Source: Enterobacter cloacae complex sp. ECNIH7
GTDB taxonomy: Bacteria > Pseudomonadota > Gammaproteobacteria > Enterobacterales > Enterobacteriaceae
DNA length: 64,000 nucleotides
Assembly (NCBI RefSeq): GCF_002208095.1
Contig: NZ_CP017990.1
Coordinates: 3,472,001-3,536,000, forward strand
Direction of reading: 5' to 3'
Below the pieces are notes generated by a model. The model saw nothing but the letters and a program-made list of their open reading frames with translations, did not search any database and was not told the DNA's origin. Both the position numbers and the translations under genes were made by a program. Shown here one piece after another: positions 50,447 to 58,365 of the stretch (the first letter of the stretch is position 1; every line of letters begins with the position of its first letter).

Positions 50447-50448
50447 AT

Positions 50449-51201
50449 TTATTCCGAATCGATATCTTTTAGTTCGTTTTCGATCGCTTTCGCGTTTGGA
50501 TTCTCTTCCGGCTTCAGCTTGCCGCCGTTGGCAATAAAGTCATGATTCTGGAAGTACGCTTCGCGCACCATAATGTACGGATCAGAAGACTGGCGCAGCA
50601 GACCATCAGAGTCGAGCAGTTGCGCGCGGGTTTCAATCCCTTCTACCGTCCATTTACCCACCGACAGCGGCCAGGTCAGCCACGACAGGACCGGATACAG
50701 CGTATCCACCATATCGCCGCCATCATCACGGAGGGTGAAACTACCGTAGAACGGTAAATGCACGTACGGACCATACCCGACGCCATAGTGTCCCATCGTA
50801 CTGCCGAAACGGTGCGGCTGTTCACGCTGCAGCTTCTGGTTAGCCATACCTGCAACATCAATAAAGCCACCCATCCCCAGAATGGAGTTCAGGAAGAAGC
50901 GGGTAAAGTGGACCATCCCCTGATACGGGTCGCCCTGCAGGAAGTAGTTCACCATGACCGCAGGCTCTTCGAGGTTGCTGGTAAAGTTACTTAACCCGTT
51001 ACGCGCGGGTTGTGGAACATAATCGCGCCATGCTACTGCCACCGGACGAACCACATACGGGTCCAGTACGTTGTAGTTGAAGCTATACATTGAGCGGTTA
51101 AATCCTTCGAGAGGATCGGAGCGTCCCGTTTGCTCACCGGAGCTGGCGCAGCCCACAAGCATCGTCGCGCCAAGCGCAAGCGCCGACAGCCGAAGTTTCA
51201 T
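50449..51201 (-). CDS. mlaA: Outer membrane lipoprotein MlaA (VacJ)
   Basis: The 250-residue lipoprotein precursor starts MKLRLSALALGATMLVGCASS; the lipobox LVGC places the lipidated cysteine at C18. The MlaA fold sequence follows (DPLEGFNRSMYSFNYNVLDPYVVRPVA..., NSILGMGGFIDVAG, GYGPYVHLPF). With OmpC/F it removes mislocalised phospholipids from the outer leaflet and hands them to MlaC. The ATG at 51201 is used because it opens the signal peptide. Confidence 0.96.
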   Translation of the reverse strand: MKLRLSALALGATMLVGCASSGEQTGRSDPLEGFNRSMYSFNYNVLDPYVVRPVAVAWRDYVPQPARNGLSNFTSNLEEPAVMVNYFLQGDPYQGMVHFTRFFLNSILGMGGFIDVAGMANQKLQREQPHRFGSTMGHYGVGYGPYVHLPFYGSFTLRDDGGDMVDTLYPVLSWLTWPLSVGKWTVEGIETRAQLLDSDGLLRQSSDPYIMVREAYFQNHDFIANGGKLKPEENPNAKAIENELKDIDSE

Positions 51202-51516
51202 AAATATCTCCCTGTTCAGTATGGCTATCGTTGATTGCCATCCGTAACGGAGCCGTTGACGCTCCGTCTGTAAACGTGCAAGTGATTGTAACAGCACGTT
51301 TACCGATGTCTATGAGCACAATTACGGGCAGTAACCACCGTGACTCTGATCTCAGCATAGCCTGGCTTTTGGAATTCGTTTCGCTGGCAATTTTATAATG
51401 TCTTTGAAAGAGATGTATCACCTTTGTTGTCATTGCAGCCAAATTAAGAGCATCCCCACAGGCATCCCGACAAAAGCCGCTACGCTTAACAGAAAGATCA
51501 ACCTCCGGGAGCAGAT
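51202..51516. other. mlaA-yfdC divergent intergenic region
   Basis: This 315-base gap has no convincing gene. On the plus strand TATAAT at 51394-51399 is a consensus -10 for yfdC with no clear -35. Nothing specific was recognised for mlaA. Confidence 0.5.
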
Positions 51517-52446
51517 ATGAAAGATGTAGGCGAAGAAAAAATTGGCGAGAGCACTGAGGAGCTTGAAATTGAAAGCGAGGAGAAGGCGCGCGGCGAGAAG
51601 ATAGAAATTGATGAAGATCGCCTCCCCTCCCGCGCAATGGCCATCCACGAGCATATACGCCAGGATGGTGAAAAAGAGATGGAGCGCGACGCGATGGCCC
51701 TCTTCTGGTCAGCCATCGCTGCCGGGCTATCAATGGGCGCATCTCTTCTTGCGAAAGGGATATTTCATGTGCAGCTGGAAGGCGTGCCCGGTGGATTTTT
51801 ACTGGAAAACCTCGGCTATACCTTCGGCTTTATTATTGTCATCATGGCCCGCCAGCAGCTGTTTACCGAAAACACGGTGACCGCCGTCCTGCCGGTGATG
51901 CAAAACCCCACACTCGGTAATTTCGGCTTATTGATGCGGCTCTGGAGCGTGGTCCTGCTGGGTAATATTATCGGCACGGGCATCGCGGCATGGGCGTTTG
52001 AATATATGCCGATCTTTGATGAACCCACCCGGGATGCGTTTGTGAAAATCGGCATGGACGTAATGAAAAACACGCCGGTCGAGATGTTCTCAAACGCCAT
52101 CATTTCTGGCTGGATTATCGCCACGATGGTCTGGATGTTTCCTTCCGCGGGAAGCGCCAAAATTGTGGTGATCATATTGATGACCTGGCTAATTGCGCTG
52201 GCGGACACCACGCATATTGTGGTCGGTACCGTTGAAATCCTCTATCTGGTCTTTAACGGTACGCTTCACTGGAGCGATTTTTTCTGGCCGTTTGCCCTTC
52301 CGACGCTGGCGGGAAACATTTGCGGCGGAACGTTTATCTTCGCGCTGTTAAGCCATGCCCAAATTCGTAACGACATGTCGAACAAACGCAAAGCTGAGCT
52401 AAAGGCACGGGAAAATGATGATAAATCGACAAAAAAATCGACCTGA
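51517..52446 (+). CDS. yfdC: FNT family inner membrane protein YfdC
   Basis: The 309-residue protein has an unusually charged N-terminal region (about 1-60, rich in Glu/Lys), six hydrophobic segments of the formate-nitrite transporter fold (about 65-285), and a basic/acidic tail ending STKKST. Family features include GISM-like GLSMGASLLAKGIFHV, NLGYTFGFIIVIMARQQLFTENTVTAVLPVM and MVWMFPSAGSAKIVVI. Its substrate is unknown. It sits immediately upstream of tRNA argW, as in E. coli. Confidence 0.93.
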   Translation: MKDVGEEKIGESTEELEIESEEKARGEKIEIDEDRLPSRAMAIHEHIRQDGEKEMERDAMALFWSAIAAGLSMGASLLAKGIFHVQLEGVPGGFLLENLGYTFGFIIVIMARQQLFTENTVTAVLPVMQNPTLGNFGLLMRLWSVVLLGNIIGTGIAAWAFEYMPIFDEPTRDAFVKIGMDVMKNTPVEMFSNAIISGWIIATMVWMFPSAGSAKIVVIILMTWLIALADTTHIVVGTVEILYLVFNGTLHWSDFFWPFALPTLAGNICGGTFIFALLSHAQIRNDMSNKRKAELKARENDDKSTKKST

Positions 52447-52481
52447 ATGGTGACTCTTTGAGCAGTCAGGCGGCGATGCGC

Positions 52482-52510
52482 TTAACGCAAAGTGTAAATA
52501 AGGCTATACT
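52482..52510 (+). promoter_or_regulatory. Promoter of argW
   Basis: TTAACG (52482-52487) and TATACT (52505-52510) are 17 bases apart. A GC-rich stretch CGTGCCGCCTC follows the -10, as usual in stringently controlled tRNA promoters. Confidence 0.65.
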
Positions 52511-52521
52511 CGTGCCGCCTC

Positions 52522-52593
52522 GTCCCCTTAGTTAAATGGATATAACGAGCCCCTCCTAAGGGCTAGTTGCAGGTTCGATTCCTGCAGGGGACA
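52522..52593 (+). tRNA. argW: tRNA-Arg(CCU), argW
   Basis: The full cloverleaf is present: acceptor GTCCCCT/AGGGGAC, D-arm GTTA...TAAC, anticodon stem AGCCC/GGGCT with loop CTCCTAA (anticodon CCT), T-arm GCAGG-TTCGATT-CCTGC and discriminator A at 52593. The gene reads CTT after the discriminator, so the CCA end is not encoded and must be added by CCA-adding enzyme. argW is a well-known integration site for prophages and islands, and the type VI locus begins 48 bases further on. Confidence 0.96.
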
Positions 52594-52641
52594 CTTTACC
52601 CCCCGCTTTTTCCAGTACATTCATTTGTCCACCGCCAGAAT

Positions 52642-53973
52642 TCATTGAGCAGAAGAATCCTGTTTTATTTGAGCGTAACGCGTTGCCAGCTGCTTAAGAC
52701 GCAACTCCAGTTGAGTCTTTTCAGCTTCAGGAAGCGCATCTCCTGCTGGGTGCTGCGACAGGCGCCTGAGTTGTTCTTCAGCCGGTATCGTCTGGTTGAA
52801 TGACTGTATAGTCGAAAAAACTACGGATTTAAGCTCGCTTACCGTGATGTATTTTCCTTTTTGCTCTTCCAGGCTACTCAGCCGATAACTCAGTTGCTGA
52901 AGCGTCATCATTCCCTGATACCAGCTGTTCATTGCGTCGACAGGTAACGCTGCCGCGTTAAATTTTTGCTGCCACTGCATTGTGAGCGGTTTCGCCTCCT
53001 CCGGCCATAATGTCTGGAGCTGCTTTAACAGCTGAAGGCTGTAGGAAATATTCCAGTCAGGAAGCAGTTTATCCAGGCGGGCAAGCTGCTGCTGAGTGTC
53101 TGTGATAAACGTGGACGGTAAACTACCACGCAGTGTTAACGCGTTTTGCTGCACAGGCGTGAGCACTTCAGGTAACGGAGCCAGAGAGGCAAAAGCCTGA
53201 GTCACTAGGGGGTCGGGTCTGGACAAAGAAACCCATCCCCACGCCACAGCGATACAAACCACCAGCGTGGAACACATCCCGGCAAAAAAGGGCTTCCACT
53301 GTCTGACAGACACGGGGGCTGTCGTGCGATCCTCTCCATTCGGCTGATTTTCCTGATGCACAACATATACCCACTTCACCTCTTCGAACGGTTCGGCTTT
53401 ATCCAGAGGCGATTCGCTATCGGGCTTCATGTTCACATTCAAATCGGACGTCTCATTACTGCTTTCCAGCCGTTCAGCATTTGAACGTATCAACGTTCGT
53501 AACGTATCGAGCTGGCTAAGGTGTTTAAGCTCAAGGCGCTGGAGCACCGCGCTCAGGCTGGTAAGTAACGCTTCAGCACGATAAAGCTCACTAAGATGGC
53601 TGCTGCTAAATGGATGCATACGCATGCGCTGCTGCAGGCGCTGGCTCAGGCCGCTAAGGATTTCCATACGAGCGTGTTGTGTCTTCGGCCATAAAGTTTC
53701 CCACTGGCGGCTAATCAGGGCATCCAGAATCGCCAGCCCTTCATTCAGGCCAGCTAATCCAGACAGGTGAGTACGGGCAAGGGTGTACCGGGCTGCTGTC
53801 TGCAACTCCACACCGTTCTGTTCAAACATTGAGAGACAGAGTCTTTGGACATATTGCCAGTTCACATCAGGGCGAGCAGGATGTGTAAGCTTACTGAGTT
53901 CATCGCGAAGGGCGGCATAATCTGGCAGCGTACGCGGGTCGCCGCCGGTTTTTAACGTTATATGTTTGGTCAT
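52642..53973 (-). CDS. VasL-like type VI secretion protein (ImpA N-terminal domain)
   Basis: The 443-residue protein has an N-terminal ImpA-type domain (about 10-130: GGDPRTLPDYAALRDELSKL, VNWQYVQRLCLSMFEQNGVELQTAARYTLART), a single membrane segment near residues 230-250 (FFAGMCSTLVVCIAVAWGWV), and a helical C-terminal region (about 290-440) of the VasL type. It is a second ImpA-domain gene besides tssA, and likely a membrane-anchored TssA-like accessory protein. It is the last gene before argW, with no terminator in the 48-base gap. Base composition appears somewhat more AT-rich than the tss genes to its right. Confidence 0.85.
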   Translation of the reverse strand: MTKHITLKTGGDPRTLPDYAALRDELSKLTHPARPDVNWQYVQRLCLSMFEQNGVELQTAARYTLARTHLSGLAGLNEGLAILDALISRQWETLWPKTQHARMEILSGLSQRLQQRMRMHPFSSSHLSELYRAEALLTSLSAVLQRLELKHLSQLDTLRTLIRSNAERLESSNETSDLNVNMKPDSESPLDKAEPFEEVKWVYVVHQENQPNGEDRTTAPVSVRQWKPFFAGMCSTLVVCIAVAWGWVSLSRPDPLVTQAFASLAPLPEVLTPVQQNALTLRGSLPSTFITDTQQQLARLDKLLPDWNISYSLQLLKQLQTLWPEEAKPLTMQWQQKFNAAALPVDAMNSWYQGMMTLQQLSYRLSSLEEQKGKYITVSELKSVVFSTIQSFNQTIPAEEQLRRLSQHPAGDALPEAEKTQLELRLKQLATRYAQIKQDSSAQ

Positions 53974-54076
53974 TCTGCAGGGCCTGCATATCCGTGTCGG
54001 TTAATATCGTCAGTTGATGTGTAAAGCAATTTTGCGTGTAGAAACGCAATGACTAATAAAGGAATGAATGTTATTG

Positions 54077-54547
54077 CTAGGGCAACAGCGCTAAAATCAG
54101 ACCGAAAAAAACACCTTCATCAAATAGTTGTCCTGACTGAGGTGATGTATCAGGGGGAGTAAAGATCCAGTCATATACACTCCCCACCCGCATGAACAGG
54201 CGTCCTTGAGAAATCGAGCTGTACCCGGAAAAAAAAGTCACCTCGACACAGCCTGCAACTCCCTGTCCATACAGGAATATCGGCATAAACTTAACCGCCC
54301 GGTTACCATAACGCAGGACGATACCGGAAATATCAAAAGCCCCACCCTCCACCAGCAGGTCCGGAACATATACCGCCAGTGCCTCTGCATTCAGTCCGGT
54401 ATCTGTCAGCCACGCGTCCATTTGATCCTGAAGCTGAGCCATTCGCTGGCGAAACGCTGCAATATCTGCCTGACTCTTGCTAACTGCGGGAACAGGTGAA
54501 GGTTGTCGCGCCTGCAGCTTCTTCAGGAACTGTGATTTTACTGACAT
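54077..54547 (-). CDS. Unrecognised small protein of the type VI secretion locus
   Basis: The 156-residue protein begins MSVKSQFLKKLQARQPSPVPAV, has a helical N-terminal third (about 25-55, QADIAAFRQRMAQLQDQMDAWL), and a beta-rich remainder with hydrophobic strands (GIVLRYGNRAVKFMPIFLYG, GCVEVTF). It ends in a hydrophobic GVFFGLILALLP. There is no signal peptide. I do not recognise a family. It sits 14 bases after tssE in the same direction and 103 bases before the VasL-like gene, so it is probably made with the secretion apparatus. Confidence 0.75.
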   Translation of the reverse strand: MSVKSQFLKKLQARQPSPVPAVSKSQADIAAFRQRMAQLQDQMDAWLTDTGLNAEALAVYVPDLLVEGGAFDISGIVLRYGNRAVKFMPIFLYGQGVAGCVEVTFFSGYSSISQGRLFMRVGSVYDWIFTPPDTSPQSGQLFDEGVFFGLILALLP

Positions 54548-54561
54548 GGTGTTATCTGACC

Positions 54562-55014
54562 TTATATACGGGGTGTTGTGTCGAGATACTGCTGTTGCCT
54601 GAGATGCCGCAACAGGACCCGTCCTTCGGGCATAAACTCAGTCCCGTAGCGCACCAGGCCAATCCCTTTAAGTTCAGCGTCAATGGCATAGCGCAGCTCG
54701 CCGGGAATGTTCTGATCCAGCAGAACAACGTCTATTTTTTTCAGGCGTGGCTCATATTTGAGCAGAACGGCAGACAATGTGCCCATGAGCTCATGAGCCG
54801 TTCCGGGCATGCCCTGCAGGATTTTCGTCATGTCGGGCAGCCCGTAATCAGGCAGATGCGCCAGCGTGCCGGCGCGACAGTTGAGAACGCGCTGCATATT
54901 GTCCAGAACCGAAAGGATGACCTGATTTTCTTCACTGACCTGATGCAGATCGAACCCACCGGTAAAATTGCCAAATAGCGTCTCGTACAGCGAGGAACGG
55001 GGCGTCTCATTCAT
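54562..55014 (-). CDS. tssE: Type VI secretion baseplate subunit TssE (gp25-like)
   Basis: The 150-residue protein matches TssE: SLYETLFGNFTGGFDLHQVSEENQVILSVLDNMQRVLNCRAGTLAHLPDYGLPDM carries the gp25-like core with the family EENxxxSIxxNLxxxLNxRxG pattern, and RLKKIDVVL, IDAELKGIGLVRYGTEF complete the fold. It forms the baseplate wedge with TssF, TssG and TssK. Its start overlaps the tssJ stop by 8 bases. Confidence 0.92.
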   Translation of the reverse strand: MNETPRSSLYETLFGNFTGGFDLHQVSEENQVILSVLDNMQRVLNCRAGTLAHLPDYGLPDMTKILQGMPGTAHELMGTLSAVLLKYEPRLKKIDVVLLDQNIPGELRYAIDAELKGIGLVRYGTEFMPEGRVLLRHLRQQQYLDTTPRI

Positions 55015-55549
55015 CTTTCAGTGCCTGCATGGTCAGCTGGTTGTTCCCCGCCTCAATGACGCGTGCCTTATCCGGCTCAAGGTCATCCCGACTCATTACT
55101 ACACGCCAGGTATTGTTCTCCTGGTCCGGTGACATAAACATCCCGGCCACCGCCACGTACTGCGCATTTTCCTCCATTGGCATATCGACCGTGACCGCCC
55201 CGCCCGGCTGCAGGAGGATATCTTTCTCCACCAGCAGGTCTGCTTTGATGACCTGACTGTCCTCTTTAAACAGTGACGGATAGTCAGTACTGTCGAACGT
55301 TTTGCGATTCTTAAGCTGGTAGATGCGCACCACCGTCGACAGTGCCACGCCGCCAGCATTGCTGTTAACGGCCTCACGGGCTCGAATATCCAGATGCAGG
55401 GTCTTTATCTGCTTATAAAAAATCGATTTGGTCACAGCAACGGTGCCATCTGTTACTTTTTGAGTCAGCCCACAGCCAGCCAGCATCAAGGTGATACCAG
55501 CGGCCAGCGCAGCCAGAGGAAATTTACCAGCGGTAATCGCCATCTTCAT
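55007..55549 (-). CDS. tssJ: Type VI secretion outer membrane lipoprotein TssJ
   Basis: The 180-residue precursor starts MKMAITAGKFPLAALAAG and ends its signal peptide in a lipobox LAGC, giving lipidated C26. The mature part is the TssJ/VasD beta sandwich (ALSTVVRIYQLKN, DLLVEKDILLQPGGAVTVDM, YVAVAGMFMSPDQENNTWRVVM). TssJ anchors the TssJLM membrane complex in the outer membrane by contacting TssM. The ATG at 55549 is preferred over a longer start. It overlaps tssG by 26 bases. Confidence 0.92.
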   Translation of the reverse strand: MKMAITAGKFPLAALAAGITLMLAGCGLTQKVTDGTVAVTKSIFYKQIKTLHLDIRAREAVNSNAGGVALSTVVRIYQLKNRKTFDSTDYPSLFKEDSQVIKADLLVEKDILLQPGGAVTVDMPMEENAQYVAVAGMFMSPDQENNTWRVVMSRDDLEPDKARVIEAGNNQLTMQALKDE

Positions 55550-56627
55550 CGGTCTCCCTGCGGTGAATATTTTCCTGTACCCGCTCATAGCGGCCAAGAT
55601 TGATGGTTATGGTTTTGGAGTGCGTGACGGTGTTCGCTGCATTCAGCGGCCGCATCACTGCGGTGCGGCCCAGTTGCACTGCGCCAGCGTTGGGTTTACT
55701 TCTCATTGTCGCGTCCGGCAGCAGGCTACGGTCGACACACAGCTGCAGGCGGACATCGAGGCGGGAGCCAAGATAGACATGCAGCAGCGTCATCAGGTCC
55801 GTATGGAGCTCCCCGCCCGGTAACCAGCTCAGCACTTCAGTTGAGTCAGTGGTTGTCAGGCGCATCAGTACCTGGCTGTTTACGTCGGTGGCATAGTTAC
55901 CCATCACCGGAAGGTTTGTCAGGGTGACTGGCTGGCTGACGCTCATGATCAAAGGTTTCTTCAGAGGCACGCGGCGTTTGTCATGGTGCCAGATTTTCGC
56001 CTGCGTGTTGGGTGCCAGCAGGCGCACTAGCGAGGCCATGCCTTCTGCGGTACGCCCCGGCAGTAACATGACCGGCAGCAGTGCCAGAAAGCGCGAAGCC
56101 GGGGTCGCGATACAGTCCGTGCAGCCGTTAATCCCGAGCCCGGCCAGTCCCAGCAGGTACTGCGAGGTTTTGTCCTTACCGCCTTCTTCGAAAGTCGCCG
56201 GGTATGAATATTTACGCCAGATACGGTAGTACTGAGCAATCAGCCGGTGGTTGAAGATATCGAGGAAATCCGCGGTGGCCTCATACCCTTCCCGGCGCTG
56301 GGTGATGTCATCAATATAGTGCGTTGGCAGCGGGGACTCCACGCCGTAGAGCCCCATAAAGGTGATGCGTACCGTCGGCGGCAGATGCGAATGCTCAGAC
56401 GGCTCAATCCCTTTGACTTCAGATGCCGGAAAGCCCATTCCTGGGTGTGGCCGAAAACGTACCGGTTCATGACGTACCTGCCAGATACTGCCCGTAACCG
56501 GTTTGTCCGGCTGGCTCTGCTCCAGCAGCTGGCAGAAGCGGTAAAAGTTGATATATGGCAGCCGGTCCCCCAGTTGCGCTATCAGCCTGGCAGACGCGGA
56601 CTGTGATTCTCTTTCCACCGGATGCAT
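55524..56627 (-). CDS. tssG: Type VI secretion baseplate subunit TssG
   Basis: The 367-residue protein matches TssG (VasB/ImpH). Features: PYINFYRFCQLLEQSQ, VRFRPHPGMGFPASEVKGI, FMGLYGVESPLPTHYIDDI, FLDIFNHRLIAQYYRIWRKY and LGRTAVMRPLNAANTV. It pairs with TssF in the baseplate wedge. Its start lies inside the end of tssF (46-base overlap), and tssJ starts inside its own end, so the genes are closely packed. Confidence 0.92.
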   Translation of the reverse strand: MHPVERESQSASARLIAQLGDRLPYINFYRFCQLLEQSQPDKPVTGSIWQVRHEPVRFRPHPGMGFPASEVKGIEPSEHSHLPPTVRITFMGLYGVESPLPTHYIDDITQRREGYEATADFLDIFNHRLIAQYYRIWRKYSYPATFEEGGKDKTSQYLLGLAGLGINGCTDCIATPASRFLALLPVMLLPGRTAEGMASLVRLLAPNTQAKIWHHDKRRVPLKKPLIMSVSQPVTLTNLPVMGNYATDVNSQVLMRLTTTDSTEVLSWLPGGELHTDLMTLLHVYLGSRLDVRLQLCVDRSLLPDATMRSKPNAGAVQLGRTAVMRPLNAANTVTHSKTITINLGRYERVQENIHRRETDEDGDYRW

Positions 56628-58345
56628 TTTCCTTCTGGCTGAACAATGAGGGTGAGCTGGTTAAACTGGTTCATATCGGCATACAGCGCAAAGAACCGGT
56701 TAAGCATTTCACCAAAGAGGTGAATATCGCCCTCACCGGTGAAGCCATTGCTGTCGAGGGTCACTTCGATATCCAGCCCCCGCAGCAGGTAACCCTGCTC
56801 AAAACGCTGCAGGCGGTGGTGCTCCACATGCTGAATCGCCTCCAGACGGCGGGTGTTCAATTCATCTTCCTGCCAGTTATAGAGTGCCAGCGTGCCGCGC
56901 AGCACTTCGGCGGTGCTCATCATGTTCAGGAAACCGGATCCCAGATGGCTCAGAACCCGCCAGTGAAAACGGTCTTCGGAAGGCGGATAGACTGGCAGCG
57001 TCGGTTTGCAGAGATTGCGCACTGAAAGTTGTGTACTGACCACCTGCTCACAGCGGTCAAGCAGCGTACTCTGTAGTGCACGGCGCGGCAGCTGGCCGTT
57101 GGTGCCGGTGATTTGCAGCGATACGGCTTCACGCTCAAACAGGCGGTCCTCCTCCCACTGGTGCCCCCCAAGGATAAGCAAGGTGTCATGCAGCCCGGTC
57201 ACGCTGCGCTTCACGCGGGTGTGGTAGTAACGGGGGGGTGCATGACGGCGCATCATCCCGCCCTTGTGCCTGAAGCTGCTGAACGGCACATACTCTGCGT
57301 CACTGGTCCGGTTTGAGCCTGTCACCGAATCCACCGAATAAATCTCGGTGTGTCCGTCCTGCAGCCGTTTGGGGCGCAGCAGGTACTCACTCTCAAGCCC
57401 GGTAATGGTGAGGGGGTCAGCCTCCAGTGTGAACAGGTTAATCACCGGCACACAGTGCAGACGAACCGCGTCATTGGTGACCGGTAGGTCTGATGGCCAC
57501 AGCGTACTGAACACGACTTCGATGTCGAAGTACTCTGCTCCCGCAGGCGGCGTAATCCCGTCCAGACCGTTGAGGTGGACGAACATAAACTTGTCGCGGA
57601 AAGTAAAGTACTCCAGTAGCAGTTGGTAGCCGCTGAAGGCAGTATCCCCCTTCGGCCACAGCCCATCTTCCTCCGCAAATCCTCCCGGCGAAAAGTACCC
57701 GTCCAGGCGAATACGGTCAGTCTGCCCGGGCAGACGCATATACAAGGCGGCTTGCCGCCTGGTCAGCATCAGGTGTAGCTGGCTGCTGACTGGCGCATCT
57801 GCGCCGAGATAGAGGCTCAGGTGGCTGAGGTCCGCATGGGACCAGTCCGCCTGCGTGCTGCAGACAAAACGCATCCGCAGCAGCGAGCGCCCGTCCGGCT
57901 CAGTGGTCATGGTCACCCCAGAGATATTCAGCGGGTTGAGCATTACATCACGGGTGGTACGGTAGCGACAGACCGTGTTTTTCGGACCCACCGGGCGGGA
58001 GTATACTTCCAGACCCGCGGGCATCAATTCCCCCATCTTAACAGTCTGAAGCGCAGGCGTGAACGCAACCACCGAGAGTGACGGAATGGTTCGCAGGTAG
58101 TGTGGCCAGAGCATACTGACCAGCCCTTCGGTCAGTTCCGGCAGGTCGTCGTCGATCTTCTCCCGCAGCCGTCCCATTGAGAAAGCAAAGCCTTCGAGCA
58201 GCCGTTCAACATACGGATCGGGTGTGCCGGCCTTATCCAGGTCGAGCATTGCTGCGCGATCGGGATGGGTTTGCGCGAACTCTTTCGCGGCTTCACGCAG
58301 GTAGCGCATTTCCGCGTCGTAATAACGCAGGGTCAAATCTTCCAT
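56582..58345 (-). CDS. tssF: Type VI secretion baseplate subunit TssF
   Basis: The 587-residue protein matches TssF (VasA/ImpG): LRYYDAEMRYLREAAKEFAQTHPDRAAMLDL with PDPYVERLLEGFAFSMGRLREKIDDDLPELTEGLVSMLWPHYLR at the start, FTFRDKFMFVHLNGLD in the middle, and LRGLDIEVTLDSNGFTGEGDIHLFGEMLNRFFALYADMNQFNQL near the end. Two copies of TssF and one TssG form the wedge with TssE. It follows tssA by 20 bases and overlaps tssG. Confidence 0.94.
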   Translation of the reverse strand: MEDLTLRYYDAEMRYLREAAKEFAQTHPDRAAMLDLDKAGTPDPYVERLLEGFAFSMGRLREKIDDDLPELTEGLVSMLWPHYLRTIPSLSVVAFTPALQTVKMGELMPAGLEVYSRPVGPKNTVCRYRTTRDVMLNPLNISGVTMTTEPDGRSLLRMRFVCSTQADWSHADLSHLSLYLGADAPVSSQLHLMLTRRQAALYMRLPGQTDRIRLDGYFSPGGFAEEDGLWPKGDTAFSGYQLLLEYFTFRDKFMFVHLNGLDGITPPAGAEYFDIEVVFSTLWPSDLPVTNDAVRLHCVPVINLFTLEADPLTITGLESEYLLRPKRLQDGHTEIYSVDSVTGSNRTSDAEYVPFSSFRHKGGMMRRHAPPRYYHTRVKRSVTGLHDTLLILGGHQWEEDRLFEREAVSLQITGTNGQLPRRALQSTLLDRCEQVVSTQLSVRNLCKPTLPVYPPSEDRFHWRVLSHLGSGFLNMMSTAEVLRGTLALYNWQEDELNTRRLEAIQHVEHHRLQRFEQGYLLRGLDIEVTLDSNGFTGEGDIHLFGEMLNRFFALYADMNQFNQLTLIVQPEGKCIRWKENHSPRLPG

Positions 58346-58365
58346 TTATTTCTGTTCCTGTGGAT

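Noticed and set aside
51134..51742. 202-codon minus-strand frame spanning the mlaA-yfdC gap
   Set aside because: It overlaps the mlaA signal peptide region and the yfdC start in other frames, has low-complexity Arg-rich sequence, and would remove the yfdC promoter region.
52594..52641. Integrase or phage remnant directly after argW
   Set aside because: The 48-base gap is too short and the next gene is the VasL-like protein; no integrase is seen in the window.
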